Shown: positions 1-9,191, counted from the stretch's first letter. The stretch: DNA of 24,133 nt from JBPOJN01 sp052033505 (GCA_052033505.1 JBPOJN010000043.1:1-24133), one strand, 5' to 3'. The notes: generated from the letters alone by a model not told the origin. A program made the numbers and translations.

Positions 1-180
1 GGAAAGAAATGAAAAAACTCTACGGCTATTGGATTTCGGGAAAATAAATCCAGCCCACCAATGCCGACCCGCGTCATAACTTTCGGAAAAATTTAGGGAT
101 TCGGCAAAAAACACAGAAACATTTTCAAGAGTTAGCCGACTCGTTCTTTAGAGGAGTCCGATTTTTAAAAAGGAAACTTT
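1..180. other. Upstream region of the first locus, no gene seen
   Basis: I see no convincing coding region here. A purine-rich ribosome-binding site (AAGGAAA) ends about six bases before the ATG at 181. I could not place a -35/-10 pair or a -24/-12 pair. Two short blocks (about 30-49 and 93-111) resemble sequence upstream of the RTX gene at 10306 and are described in the findings. The promoter of the 181-7469 locus presumably lies here or left of the window. Confidence 0.5.
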
Positions 181-825
181 ATGAATTTCAAGACAACGGC
201 GCAGACATTGGTTTTGACGGGGACCTTGGGGTCTCTCTCTTCGCAAGCAAACGCCCAAAACTGCCCCTATGACTCTATCACGAAAGCTGCTCAGGCTGCG
301 GGCATCACGGATCCTGCCCAGTCGTTTACTGGAATCACTTATCGCGTCGATCCTACTCCCGAAGGGAAAGGCAATGTTTCCCTGATACACAACGATTTCA
401 GCGATTACCTGACCTCTATCGAAGGAAATCAACGCCTGATCGACATGACACATCTCATCATAGCCGCATTACCCTCTCTAGATCCTAACCGATCAAAAGT
501 CCCTGGCAGCATCAATCAATTAACCGCCGCGGAAATAGAAACGAGTGGCGTGGTCAATGACGGCATCAAAAACGAAGTCCTAAGTTTGGGCGCGATGCTG
601 GCCGTGGGCAAGACGTGCCCCACCGCGGCTGAAGCTGTAGTGGTCGGCACGCCTCCTTCAGAGTTAAATAAATTTCAAAAAACGCTGGATGACCAAAGAA
701 GCTACAACAAAAAATCCACTCGCACCGTGGGTTGTTGGTCCGGCGGTACGGGATTTTTATTAGGTCTCCTCACGCTTGGACTCGCTCAAGGGATGAGAGC
801 CATCATCCGGAAGGTCCGAAGCTAG
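181..825 (+). CDS. Secreted protein of unknown function with C-terminal hydrophobic segment
   Basis: I do not recognise the family. The 214-aa product starts with a Sec-type signal peptide: Lys4, a hydrophobic/small-residue stretch, and a likely cleavage after ANA at residue 25. The mature part (26-180) is soluble in character with cysteines at 28 and 146. Residues about 186-208 are Gly/Leu-rich and hydrophobic, followed by a basic tail (IIRKVRS), which looks like a C-terminal membrane anchor with a positively charged cytoplasmic end. Signal peptide plus C-terminal anchor implies a periplasm-facing, inner-membrane-tethered protein. The start is supported by AAGGAAA upstream. It lies 23 bases before the giant gene on the same strand, so the two are probably co-transcribed. 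The gene is real with good confidence; its function is unknown. Confidence 0.8.
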   Translation: MNFKTTAQTLVLTGTLGSLSSQANAQNCPYDSITKAAQAAGITDPAQSFTGITYRVDPTPEGKGNVSLIHNDFSDYLTSIEGNQRLIDMTHLIIAALPSLDPNRSKVPGSINQLTAAEIETSGVVNDGIKNEVLSLGAMLAVGKTCPTAAEAVVVGTPPSELNKFQKTLDDQRSYNKKSTRTVGCWSGGTGFLLGLLTLGLAQGMRAIIRKVRS

Positions 826-848
826 CTTAACAATTAGCGAGAAAAACC

Positions 849-3800
849 ATGGGCGACAACACCCCAAACGTCACAAATCGCGATACCGCCTCGAACGCGT
901 CCGTCTATGATACGGACACTTCGCTAGCCGCGTCGTCGGGAACGGTTTCCCAAAGCGACGCTTCTTCGCTGCCCATCGACACGCCGCATGGACTTAAAGC
1001 CGATCTCGAATACCTGAAAGACTTCTACGTCCAAGCCCCGAAGACCGATCCGCTCGCGCTGATCTCGTACCTAAAGATACTGCCGCAGCTCTTGGACCGC
1101 CCCGGCAGCTCTCAGTTCGTCGAGCTGACCGCGCCTCTGCGTAAAGGCGAATTCCTGTCGGAGTTTTTCGTCCCCGGCGACAATCATCGCATGTTCGCCA
1201 AGATAGCGCTCAAAGACGGGTATCTCGAAGGCGAGATGAATTTCTACCCGCCGGTCATCCAAAAAAATTTCAAAGGCACGGTCGACTTGCCGTCGAATTC
1301 ACTGCTGGGCAAAGCCGCCCTCGCGTTGGACGTCGACGTGCACACGATCAAGATCGTCACCCAAGCCGACAAAAACGACCCAACGAAAAAATCCACACGA
1401 TTCATCGCGCTGGTTTCGCACCGCATGCTTTCGATGCCCAACCCCATATTGAATCCGAACGGGTTCTACATGGAGGTCGACGTCACGGAACTAATCACAC
1501 GGCGTTATCTCGGCGAACAAATGACGCGTATCGATTTTCCGGCCAGCCAATTGGTCGAAAAGGCCATGGCGCACATCCAGAAACATCCCTTCGCCGACAT
1601 GATGATGTTCGACCCGTCCGGCGTGAATTTTAACATCAAGGCCTCATCCGACGGCACGATGCCGGAGTATACGGGCCCTTATCAATTTTGCACCGCCGGC
1701 GCGAATCTCGCCTGCAGCTCGTTGCAGTTTCATTGGGACATTCTCGCGATCGGGGACACGCTCACGCTGCAGGACATCGACACGCAGGCCTTCGTTTTCA
1801 AAAATCCTAAGACGAACGGTTTCATCGTCGAGCTTCCGACGGCGAGCGTCGGCCAAGTCGTCGAGAGCCTCTACAATAGCCCTTACGGCGTCTGCATTCC
1901 GTCGGAAAAATCTGCCACACTGACGAATTCGCGCCTGGAAAAAGTCGTGTTGGAATTGGAGCCTAAGGATCCGAACAATCTGCTCGCCGGCCTGTATTTG
2001 AAAAAAGGAAAAGGCGTCCTCCTCTCGAGCGAATTCAACGCCATGGACGATATCAAGATGGGCTCGCTCGGTTCCGGCGTAACCTTCGAACTCACGGGTG
2101 ACATCGATAACCACATCTCGGCGCGCATCAACGCTCCGGGTTTCATCCTGGATAAGGCCGACTTGCTCGTCCAAGGTGGCACGTCGATCCAAATCGACGA
2201 CGCCGTGACTTTGGGCCTCGAGGCTTTAGTGGATTTCAAGGACGGCGTCTTAAGCTACGCCGCCTCGATGGAGTCCCACCTCAAGGCCGCAGCCTTTTCC
2301 ACTGTCATCGAAAACGTCGCAAACCTCCGCGGCGGCATTGCCGATTTCATGTGCAAGAAAATCGAATTGAAGAGCGACAACATCCTCCAAAGCCACCAAA
2401 TCTCGGCCCAGCAATGCCAAGGATCGATGTCGGGCACCGCCAAACTCTTCTCTCCGCTTCCACTGGATGCGACCTTCGTAACGAATTTCTCCGGCATGAG
2501 CTCGAACGTTACCGTCGCTCTGCCGACCCAGCCCGGAAAACTGCCCGATGTCACGATCAACGAAGTCAAACTCCCCGACTTCGATTTCACGCTGAACGTC
2601 GGTTACAAAAAATACAAAGCCCGCATGCGCACCGAAGACGGTCCGGCGAAAAACTTGAACGGTTCCGTGATCGATCGCGGCGTCACGCTGACGACGAACG
2701 CCCAAGGCGTGATCAAAGCTCAAATCAGCCTCGTCGACAAAATCAGCATCGAAGGTCCTCAAGGGAAATTAACGAACAAAGGCAATTTGGTCGGCACGGC
2801 CGAGCTCGTGAATATCGCGGCACCCGGCGAAATCCCGAACTTACGTCCCAAGGTCGGATCTTTACGCTTCGAGACGAACCGCGCGACGCTGATCAATGCG
2901 CTGGGACAGACCGTTCAGATCAAAGACGCGATCACGATACAAGACGACGCTTCGGGCAAGATCATCATCACCGATGCCAATAGCCCGCGGATCTTGGGAC
3001 TCCCGATCGCCCCGAAACTTTTCACGACGATCGACATCGTGCCTCAAGGTTCGATCAAACAGACGGTGAACGGCATCCGTTATTACGACCTTCCCGAAGG
3101 CTTAGGCGTGTCTTTCACGGCGAAGCTTTCGGACAAACACATCAAAGGCGCGATAACAACGACGGGCTCTGCATCGATCACCGGCCTTAAAACCGGCGAC
3201 ATCCAAGCCAATTACGACATTTCAACCCCGCTCAACGGCCAGAAAATCACATTGCCGAACGGCTGGGTCGAACTCGTCGGCGGAAAAGCTTCCGTCAAAG
3301 GCTCCGAGAAAAATGCCGTCGCGACCGTGCGTCCACCGGATCTGAAGATTCATTTCACAGAAAACGTCGCAGGCTTCGGCGAGCTTGTTTTCGAAGGCAC
3401 GCTCAAAAACGACGCTTCGTTTGCTACCCATGTCGACCTGAAATCCAAAAAAGGCGCCTTACACCAATCCGGCAACCGTCCCGCGCTCTCCGGAGAAGTC
3501 ACGATTACGGCCACGACCGCCCTGGGAGCGCCCAAACTAGTCCTTGGCAAAGTCAAACTCACGTCCGACTACAATCTTTCGGGCGATTTCGACACGAAGC
3601 AATTGAAATTCTCCTTGGACGTTCCGGAAACCGGGCTGTCGGGAGAACTGCTCGAAGACATCAACACGCCGCTCCTGTCACTCGCGAAGGGCACGAAACT
3701 GAATCTGCCGATCACGGGATTCAGGGGCGACATCGCAGTCGATTTGAACAAAGCCGCGATCACGAGCGACTGGAAAATCTCGAACATCGACCCCGCCGTC

Positions 3801-6773
3801 GTGACGATCCCGCGCTTCAAAGTCCTGGACATCGAACTCGAAGACGTCGCGGTGACCATGAGCCAGCTGGCGAATGGGCTCACTCTTCGTGCGTCTTATG
3901 ACAGCAAAAACGGCCCCGTTCTCGAAGCCCTCCCGGGTGCCGACGGACAATTGCCTCCCTTGGATTTCACGCTGAACGTCAAAGCGACGAACCCGCATGC
4001 GACCGAACAGAATAAACTCACGAAGGACGTTTCGATTTCCCTGACGTCCCAATCCAAAGCCTCGAGCATCTCCGGCCATCAAGATCACCAAACCGGCGAG
4101 TATGTTTTCACCGTCGGCGGCATGAGTTTGGTTTCACTGCTCAAAGGCATTACGCCGATCAGCCAAGTCAATGAACTCGCGCTCAAAGACATCGCGACCA
4201 ATGTCGACCTGCCGGGCGTCGAAGTACGCCTGAATCCGGTGACCAAAAAATTACGCATCGTCGCAAATCCTCCGGTCCCGCAAGGCGTGACCACCCCTCC
4301 GGCAAACCTGAAAAACTGGCTCGCTTGGTCTCAGGACGACTGGAAGAATTATCGGGATCAAATGGGCGCGACACGCCACCTGGCCGTACTCTCAGCCGGT
4401 GCAGCGGAGCTTCCCGGGAACGATCTGATTCCTCCGGGCCGCGGGCTAATCTACGTCGACATGAAACCGATCGATCGGACGTTCGATCTGAACGATCCGG
4501 CTCTGGTCGATAAGATTTTGACCGCTGTCGTCGGCTCGAAAGATGAAAACGGCGTACGTCAAAACGACGGGTCGCTGATGTTCGCGCGCGAATGGCCGAA
4601 CCCGCCGAAAGACCAAAATTACCCTGAGTCCATGGTTTACAGCGAAGGCCAGGACGCTCTTTTCACGATCAAGGACGACGCGGAATTACCGGAGCTTGTG
4701 CGCAACGCATTCGGCGAAGGCGAAGCCGTCGATCGTTTTCTCGCGAACGACCGCATCGACATAGCCGACCTTCCCGAAGTTCCGTTCTTGAAAGACAACT
4801 TCGCACCGGAAGCTCCACGGGGCTTAGTCGATGCGTACTTCCGCCAAAAGTCGCCAGATAAAAACTTCTCGAATTGGACGTATCGCTTCTTTTACACTCT
4901 CTCCGCCCTGCGGGATAACAAAGACCGCCTCACGCAGCCTCTTTCGGGCGACGGCAAGCCCTACTGGAGCAAGAACAACGTCTTCGCGACCAAACCGGTC
5001 GACTTCAATGACGCAAAATACCGGGGCGCCATGGCGAAGGACGAAGGCGAAAACGGCACCGACGTTTCGCACCTGCGCTACGCCCCCGCAAAAGTTTTCG
5101 ACCTCGTCAAAGACCTTCAAAATCACGCGCGTCTTGAGTTGATGGAAATCCGCAGCGTGAAAAAAGAAGACGACGGCTCGTTCTCCGGCGTGGTCAAGAT
5201 CAACCCCGATCATTTCGACCCCGTTCGGCCGCCGACCGCGGCACAGGAGCGCGGGTACAATTTCCACGTGACCACCGCTGAAAATTCATACGGACCGGTT
5301 TCCGCGTTTTCCTATGGTTTGAAGGATGGTGCCGATTCCGATTTCACTGCTTTCTCCGCGCGCTACCTCGTCGTATCCGCCTTGAACGGCACCTCGTATC
5401 TCATTCAGGATCACGCCTTCGACGCCGAAACGAAAGACGCGGACTTCTTCGAGGGATTGGATCCGGACTTGAGCAAAGAAGGCGATCCCAGCCGGAATTT
5501 CATCAGCCTCAACAATCCGGCGAAGACCGCCTTCACTGACGTCACCATGGTGAACAACCAGAACATCCGTACGGCCGAACCGAACCGCAATCCGCGCGAA
5601 GTCATGCCGACCATCATGTCGCGCGCCATTTCACGTCTGAACCGTAGCCTTTACCGGAATCAAGCCATCGACTTCCGTGACACGGCCCTCGACGTGAAAA
5701 CTTTGAGTCACGTTGCCGACGATCCGTTGCAGACATCGACCCCGCCGGAATTCCTGTCCTATGAAAAAGGCGCGAAACCGGGGGAAGGCAAGATCCTGAT
5801 CAAGGCACCCAAGGAATACGCCTCGAACGCGAAAAAGCTCTTGATGGATAATCTAGGCATCGACGCGGCCGCCGCCGATAAACTCGTGGCGGACGGTGAA
5901 ATCAAGGCCTCCTACATCGCTGAACTTCCGGTCTATAAAGACCTCTTCGACGCGGAGACAGTGGACTCGTTCGCGGAATTGGTGATCGGTCCCAACTCAG
6001 GCGTCAGTCCGCAATTCAAAGCCCGCAGCGAACGCTTCCTGATCCAGTTGAACGACATCAAGACTAATTACGCGAAGTGGGATGATTCGGACGACAAAGA
6101 CGGCACGCGTCAGATGCAGGCCCGCGATTTCTCGGACGCTTCGCGCTTCCATGAGTGGAGCAAGAACAACCCGTCTTCGGACCGCAAGGACAGCACTGAC
6201 AGCGTGCTCTATGCGATTTTTCCGGGTGATCAGGTCAAACGCGACGATTATCTGCAGGTCGCAATCAACGCCCAATATTTCAAGGAATCCACGGCCGAAG
6301 GTAAAACCGGCTTCCAGGCCTCCGAAAACGTTTCCTGCGAACCCGTCGAGGCCGGTTTCACGTGCACCAACACGTCGCTCGACGTCGACGCGAAGGTCCT
6401 TCACTACCGCATCAAGGCCCCGGATCCGGCGACCATGAAGGATCATCCGGAACGTTTCCACGTGGGCAACATCGGCATCGCCTCATGGACGGCCCAAGCC
6501 CGCTCGGACAAGCCGGGTCAAGGCTTCTTCGAAAACGAAGGCTATTGGGCCATCGTTCCGCTCAAAGGCGACCGCGTCCTGATTCAGCGCGTGGGCCTCT
6601 TAAATACCGTGGTCCCCAATGGCGACAAAAAACTCGCGAAGACGGCTTTTCAGCGCGTGACGTATTTCGACCGCTGGATCTTCAAGAAAGCGGCGGAGCT
6701 CGCGGGCAAATCGGGACTTAAGGCGCCAAATTTCGAGTTCAAGGGAGAGTCGGGACTGCTCTCCACCAAATAA
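849..6773 (+). CDS. Giant 1974-aa beta-rich protein of unknown function, no signal peptide
   Basis: I cannot assign a family. The N-terminus (1-45) is Ser/Thr/Asp-rich and probably disordered, with no signal peptide or membrane helix. Residues roughly 90-1150 are long stretches of alternating hydrophobic/polar residues with frequent Gly/Asn/Asp turns, as in extended beta-sheet proteins such as AsmA/TamB-like or beta-helical folds. One motif recurs about 460 residues apart: LPDFDFTLNV (from 575) and LPPLDFTLNV (from 1035). The second half (about 1190-1974) is mixed alpha/beta. The stretch from about 1405 to 1530 and the C-terminal part around Trp1900 vaguely recall START/SRPBCC lipid-binding domains, at fold-impression level only. 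There are seven cysteines (281, 289, 349, 502, 523, 1830, 1839), two pairs closely spaced. The Shine-Dalgarno is weak (GCGAGAAAAACC before ATG). The next gene starts 9 bases downstream. Confidence 0.85.
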   Translation: MGDNTPNVTNRDTASNASVYDTDTSLAASSGTVSQSDASSLPIDTPHGLKADLEYLKDFYVQAPKTDPLALISYLKILPQLLDRPGSSQFVELTAPLRKGEFLSEFFVPGDNHRMFAKIALKDGYLEGEMNFYPPVIQKNFKGTVDLPSNSLLGKAALALDVDVHTIKIVTQADKNDPTKKSTRFIALVSHRMLSMPNPILNPNGFYMEVDVTELITRRYLGEQMTRIDFPASQLVEKAMAHIQKHPFADMMMFDPSGVNFNIKASSDGTMPEYTGPYQFCTAGANLACSSLQFHWDILAIGDTLTLQDIDTQAFVFKNPKTNGFIVELPTASVGQVVESLYNSPYGVCIPSEKSATLTNSRLEKVVLELEPKDPNNLLAGLYLKKGKGVLLSSEFNAMDDIKMGSLGSGVTFELTGDIDNHISARINAPGFILDKADLLVQGGTSIQIDDAVTLGLEALVDFKDGVLSYAASMESHLKAAAFSTVIENVANLRGGIADFMCKKIELKSDNILQSHQISAQQCQGSMSGTAKLFSPLPLDATFVTNFSGMSSNVTVALPTQPGKLPDVTINEVKLPDFDFTLNVGYKKYKARMRTEDGPAKNLNGSVIDRGVTLTTNAQGVIKAQISLVDKISIEGPQGKLTNKGNLVGTAELVNIAAPGEIPNLRPKVGSLRFETNRATLINALGQTVQIKDAITIQDDASGKIIITDANSPRILGLPIAPKLFTTIDIVPQGSIKQTVNGIRYYDLPEGLGVSFTAKLSDKHIKGAITTTGSASITGLKTGDIQANYDISTPLNGQKITLPNGWVELVGGKASVKGSEKNAVATVRPPDLKIHFTENVAGFGELVFEGTLKNDASFATHVDLKSKKGALHQSGNRPALSGEVTITATTALGAPKLVLGKVKLTSDYNLSGDFDTKQLKFSLDVPETGLSGELLEDINTPLLSLAKGTKLNLPITGFRGDIAVDLNKAAITSDWKISNIDPAVVTIPRFKVLDIELEDVAVTMSQLANGLTLRASYDSKNGPVLEALPGADGQLPPLDFTLNVKATNPHATEQNKLTKDVSISLTSQSKASSISGHQDHQTGEYVFTVGGMSLVSLLKGITPISQVNELALKDIATNVDLPGVEVRLNPVTKKLRIVANPPVPQGVTTPPANLKNWLAWSQDDWKNYRDQMGATRHLAVLSAGAAELPGNDLIPPGRGLIYVDMKPIDRTFDLNDPALVDKILTAVVGSKDENGVRQNDGSLMFAREWPNPPKDQNYPESMVYSEGQDALFTIKDDAELPELVRNAFGEGEAVDRFLANDRIDIADLPEVPFLKDNFAPEAPRGLVDAYFRQKSPDKNFSNWTYRFFYTLSALRDNKDRLTQPLSGDGKPYWSKNNVFATKPVDFNDAKYRGAMAKDEGENGTDVSHLRYAPAKVFDLVKDLQNHARLELMEIRSVKKEDDGSFSGVVKINPDHFDPVRPPTAAQERGYNFHVTTAENSYGPVSAFSYGLKDGADSDFTAFSARYLVVSALNGTSYLIQDHAFDAETKDADFFEGLDPDLSKEGDPSRNFISLNNPAKTAFTDVTMVNNQNIRTAEPNRNPREVMPTIMSRAISRLNRSLYRNQAIDFRDTALDVKTLSHVADDPLQTSTPPEFLSYEKGAKPGEGKILIKAPKEYASNAKKLLMDNLGIDAAAADKLVADGEIKASYIAELPVYKDLFDAETVDSFAELVIGPNSGVSPQFKARSERFLIQLNDIKTNYAKWDDSDDKDGTRQMQARDFSDASRFHEWSKNNPSSDRKDSTDSVLYAIFPGDQVKRDDYLQVAINAQYFKESTAEGKTGFQASENVSCEPVEAGFTCTNTSLDVDAKVLHYRIKAPDPATMKDHPERFHVGNIGIASWTAQARSDKPGQGFFENEGYWAIVPLKGDRVLIQRVGLLNTVVPNGDKKLAKTAFQRVTYFDRWIFKKAAELAGKSGLKAPNFEFKGESGLLSTK

Positions 6774-6782
6774 GGATTTTTT

Positions 6783-7469
6783 ATGCCAGATCCGATTAAA
6801 AATGACGCTCCGCCGGCTGTAACCTCCGATACAACGGAAACTCCCGATTGTGCTCAGCCGCTGGCCCCTCCGGGAGAGCTCGAAAGCGCGCCTTTACTGC
6901 CGACGTGGAGAGTGAGCGCTTCCTATGAAGCCGCGGACGTGAATGGAGACTTCAAGAACATCGTGCGTTTCGACGTGCGCCGCATCCGGGCTTTAAGCCG
7001 CAGCCTTTTCTTCAAATCCACGATCGGCAAGGTTTACCCTCCCATCGCGAAACTGCAGCCTGACATCAAAAATCTGCCTCAGCCTTTAGTGATCGCGCCT
7101 GTTTTCGCGGGCGGACTCTCTCTGTCGACCGAAGGCAGCGATTATCAGTACGTAAACGCGGGCTTGTCCTTGCACATCAATACCCAAGACTTGATCGCGA
7201 CTTACATCGACGCGCGCGTGCAGGCGGACCGCATCGACGGGAAGTTCAACGTCTCGGGAAAAATCGACTTGGGCGCGGAGATCCGTCTCTTAGGACATCC
7301 TTTCATCATGGGATTCATCGAATATGCGCCAGCCTTGACTACGTTCCACATCGGCCAAGACGACATCTTCGACGGCAGCATCGACCGTAAGGCCAAAAAT
7401 CTCTACCACTTCTGGGACGTCTTCGACGCGCAAAGCTTTACGGTCGGCATCCGCACACGGTTGCCATAA
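6783..7469 (+). CDS. Leaderless 228-aa protein of unknown function, beta-rich
   Basis: Unrecognised family. The first 40 residues are Pro/Thr/Asp/Glu-rich and likely disordered, without a signal peptide. From about residue 41 (PTWRVSASYEAADV) to the end the sequence alternates hydrophobic and polar residues, with Tyr/Phe/Gly-rich strands such as YQYVNAGLSLHI, a glycine-rich central part and a final strand FTVGIRTRLP. That could be a soluble beta-sandwich or a small barrel, but it lacks the signal peptide and terminal aromatic residue expected of a classical outer-membrane barrel. The ribosome-binding site AAGGA sits six bases before the ATG, and the gene starts 9 bases after the giant gene's stop, so the two products are likely made together. 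It ends six bases before the convergent kinase gene. Confidence 0.8.
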   Translation: MPDPIKNDAPPAVTSDTTETPDCAQPLAPPGELESAPLLPTWRVSASYEAADVNGDFKNIVRFDVRRIRALSRSLFFKSTIGKVYPPIAKLQPDIKNLPQPLVIAPVFAGGLSLSTEGSDYQYVNAGLSLHINTQDLIATYIDARVQADRIDGKFNVSGKIDLGAEIRLLGHPFIMGFIEYAPALTTFHIGQDDIFDGSIDRKAKNLYHFWDVFDAQSFTVGIRTRLP

Positions 7470-7475
7470 CCATTT

Positions 7476-8402
7476 TCACATCGTCACCAAAGTCGTCTCC
7501 TCCATCAAATCCCAGCAACGCACCAAATCCTCGTAAAAAGCCGCCGCGGTGGGATGACGTCTCGCGGGATCGGGCGACAGGGCTTTGATCGAAGAATGAT
7601 ACAAGGCTTCTAGGGCCGGATCGAGGGACATCCTTAACTGACTGCGCGATGGAATGACTTTATTTTTCTTGGCCTCGATCCAAAGCGGCAATTCATTGCT
7701 CGTCGGCTTAAACGGCGGCTCTCCGAACGCAAGGGTATAACATAAAACACCCAACGAATATACGTCCCAAGTCGAGCTGTCTTCCACGGTGCCATCTAAA
7801 ATTTCCGGCGGCACATATCGTAAAGTCCCGAAACACCAAGTCGGTTTTAATCCGGTTTCCGCGACGGCATTGGCCAAGTCGACTAATTTCAGAGCGCCCG
7901 CGTCGTCGAAGACGAAGTTCGCGGGCTTCACGTCCCGGTGACGGATACCGTGCTTTTCGATGTCCACGACGCAAGCCGTCGCTTGGAGCATGATTTTCAG
8001 TTTCCTCTCGAGCCACTCGGAAGGATTCGATTTCATCCAGCTAAAGAGAGTCCCTCCTCCGAGGAACTCCATGACGAGATAAGGGATCCCCCGCGAGAGT
8101 ACACCCTCAGCATAGACCTGGGCGGCGCCTGAAGCGCCCGAAAGCAACGTCAAAATGCCACACTCGTGGCGCATGATCTGCTTGGGATCTTGGCCTTCTT
8201 GTGCCGTAAAAAACTTCACGGCGACGGGGCGATCTAAACTGCGATTGTAGATGCGATAAACGGAGCCGCTGTTTCCTTCCCCAAGATGAAGGGGAGACAG
8301 CAGCGAAGCGGGGCGTGGGACGTCGGGACGAGTCTCCGAAGCAATTGAATCTACAGGTCGGGCCGCGGCCCGATGCAATATCGACAAGATCATAATCAGC
8401 AC
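7476..8402 (-). CDS. Eukaryote-like Ser/Thr protein kinase
   Basis: A 308-aa Hanks-type protein kinase that would transfer ATP gamma-phosphate to Ser/Thr of a partner. Visible motifs in order: glycine loop GEGNSG (41-46), ATP-anchoring Lys63 in AVKFF, helix-C Glu80, catalytic loop HRDVKPANF with Asp157, Lys159 and Asn162, metal-binding Asp175 in DLA (usually DFG), PPE (198-200) for APE, and DVYSLGVL with Asp213. All catalytic residues are present, so it is probably active. There is no sensor domain or clear membrane helix beyond a short hydrophobic N-terminus, so it is likely cytosolic. The start is GTG at 8402 behind GAGG; an in-frame ATG at 8393 is an alternative. It follows the RTX and 235-aa genes on the same strand after 81 bases and may be co-transcribed. 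Its targets are unknown. Confidence 0.93.
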   Translation of the reverse strand: MLIMILSILHRAAARPVDSIASETRPDVPRPASLLSPLHLGEGNSGSVYRIYNRSLDRPVAVKFFTAQEGQDPKQIMRHECGILTLLSGASGAAQVYAEGVLSRGIPYLVMEFLGGGTLFSWMKSNPSEWLERKLKIMLQATACVVDIEKHGIRHRDVKPANFVFDDAGALKLVDLANAVAETGLKPTWCFGTLRYVPPEILDGTVEDSSTWDVYSLGVLCYTLAFGEPPFKPTSNELPLWIEAKKNKVIPSRSQLRMSLDPALEALYHSSIKALSPDPARRHPTAAAFYEDLVRCWDLMEETTLVTM

Positions 8403-8483
8403 CTGCCCTCAGGAATGGGGAATAATAACGACTGCTTCTTTAGGTATCTTGTCGCGGGAAGCCAAGAATAGTTTCGAGGGATT

Positions 8484-9191
8484 TCAACCCGCCCCGAAAA
8501 TGGATTTCGCGTCGCTGACCCACTGGCTCGTTGTCTGTGTGACATTCTTGTAGAACGCTGCGCCTTTTTGCACATACCCCATCCCCTGCTCCGCCCAACC
8601 GACGACTTTGTCGACTGCGGCGTCTCCCTTCATAAGGGCTTTGTCGTAGTATTTGCTCGCCACGCTTAGGCCCGCACTGATGAAAGGACCGGCTCCGGGG
8701 ATCACGGAGGCCATGGGGATGGCCACTTTTAAGGCGACACTTCCTACCGTCTTCGCGACGTTTCCGATGCTCCGAAAGGCCTTCTTCGCGCAACCGCCGG
8801 CCTTGTACATGCCGTCGCAGACGGATTTTTTGGATTCGAGTTCTTGCAGCTTCGCGGCTTTTTCGGCGGTATCGACGCCGGAGGCTTTGAGCACCTCGAT
8901 CTGGCGCGAGACGCCTTGCGACATCGAACGCGTGATTTCTTTCATGTCTTTTTTCGAGAGCCACAATTGCTTCCGTAAGCCGTCGATCGCGACTTGTTTT
9001 TCTTTTTTGCTCAGAGCGGGATTCGAAAGGATGCGATCGATTTGAGCCGTCGTCGTCGCCTGCGATGTCGGTCCGACATAGGCGTCTTTCACGGCGGGGA
9101 TGGACGATCCGTCGACCAATGGGGGCAATGACGGATTCCACGAAATGGAGGAAGAAGCCGGCAGGCTTCGCGTGACCGAAGACGCGTTCAT
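8484..9191 (-). CDS. Leaderless 235-aa protein with glycine-rich hydrophobic segment
   Basis: Unrecognised family. Residues 1-45 are Ser/Pro/Thr-rich and probably disordered. Residues about 47-123 look helical and charged, with a possible coiled coil around 95-123. Residues about 147-179 are hydrophobic and rich in Gly/Ala (for example SVIPGAGPFISAGL), resembling the glycine-zipper or hairpin segments of membrane-inserting proteins. The C-terminal 55 residues are amphipathic. Cys125 and Cys134 could pair. There is no signal peptide. The start ATG overlaps the stop of the RTX gene (ATGA, 9188-9191), implying translational coupling and a joint role. A membrane-active partner of the RTX protein is a guess from the hydrophobic segment and context only. 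Confidence 0.8.
   Translation of the reverse strand: MNASSVTRSLPASSSISWNPSLPPLVDGSSIPAVKDAYVGPTSQATTTAQIDRILSNPALSKKEKQVAIDGLRKQLWLSKKDMKEITRSMSQGVSRQIEVLKASGVDTAEKAAKLQELESKKSVCDGMYKAGGCAKKAFRSIGNVAKTVGSVALKVAIPMASVIPGAGPFISAGLSVASKYYDKALMKGDAAVDKVVGWAEQGMGYVQKGAAFYKNVTQTTSQWVSDAKSIFGAG

Noticed and set aside
2351..2983. Long open frames inside the giant gene on both strands (e.g. 2351-2983 +, 2250-2762 -)
   Set aside because: Arg/His-rich low-complexity translations typical of shadow frames in GC-rich coding DNA, and wholly inside a well-supported gene.
8440..9141. A 233-aa minus-strand open frame overlapping the 235-aa gene
   Set aside because: Extremely Arg-rich, no Shine-Dalgarno, and in conflict with the frame coupled to the RTX gene by ATGA.
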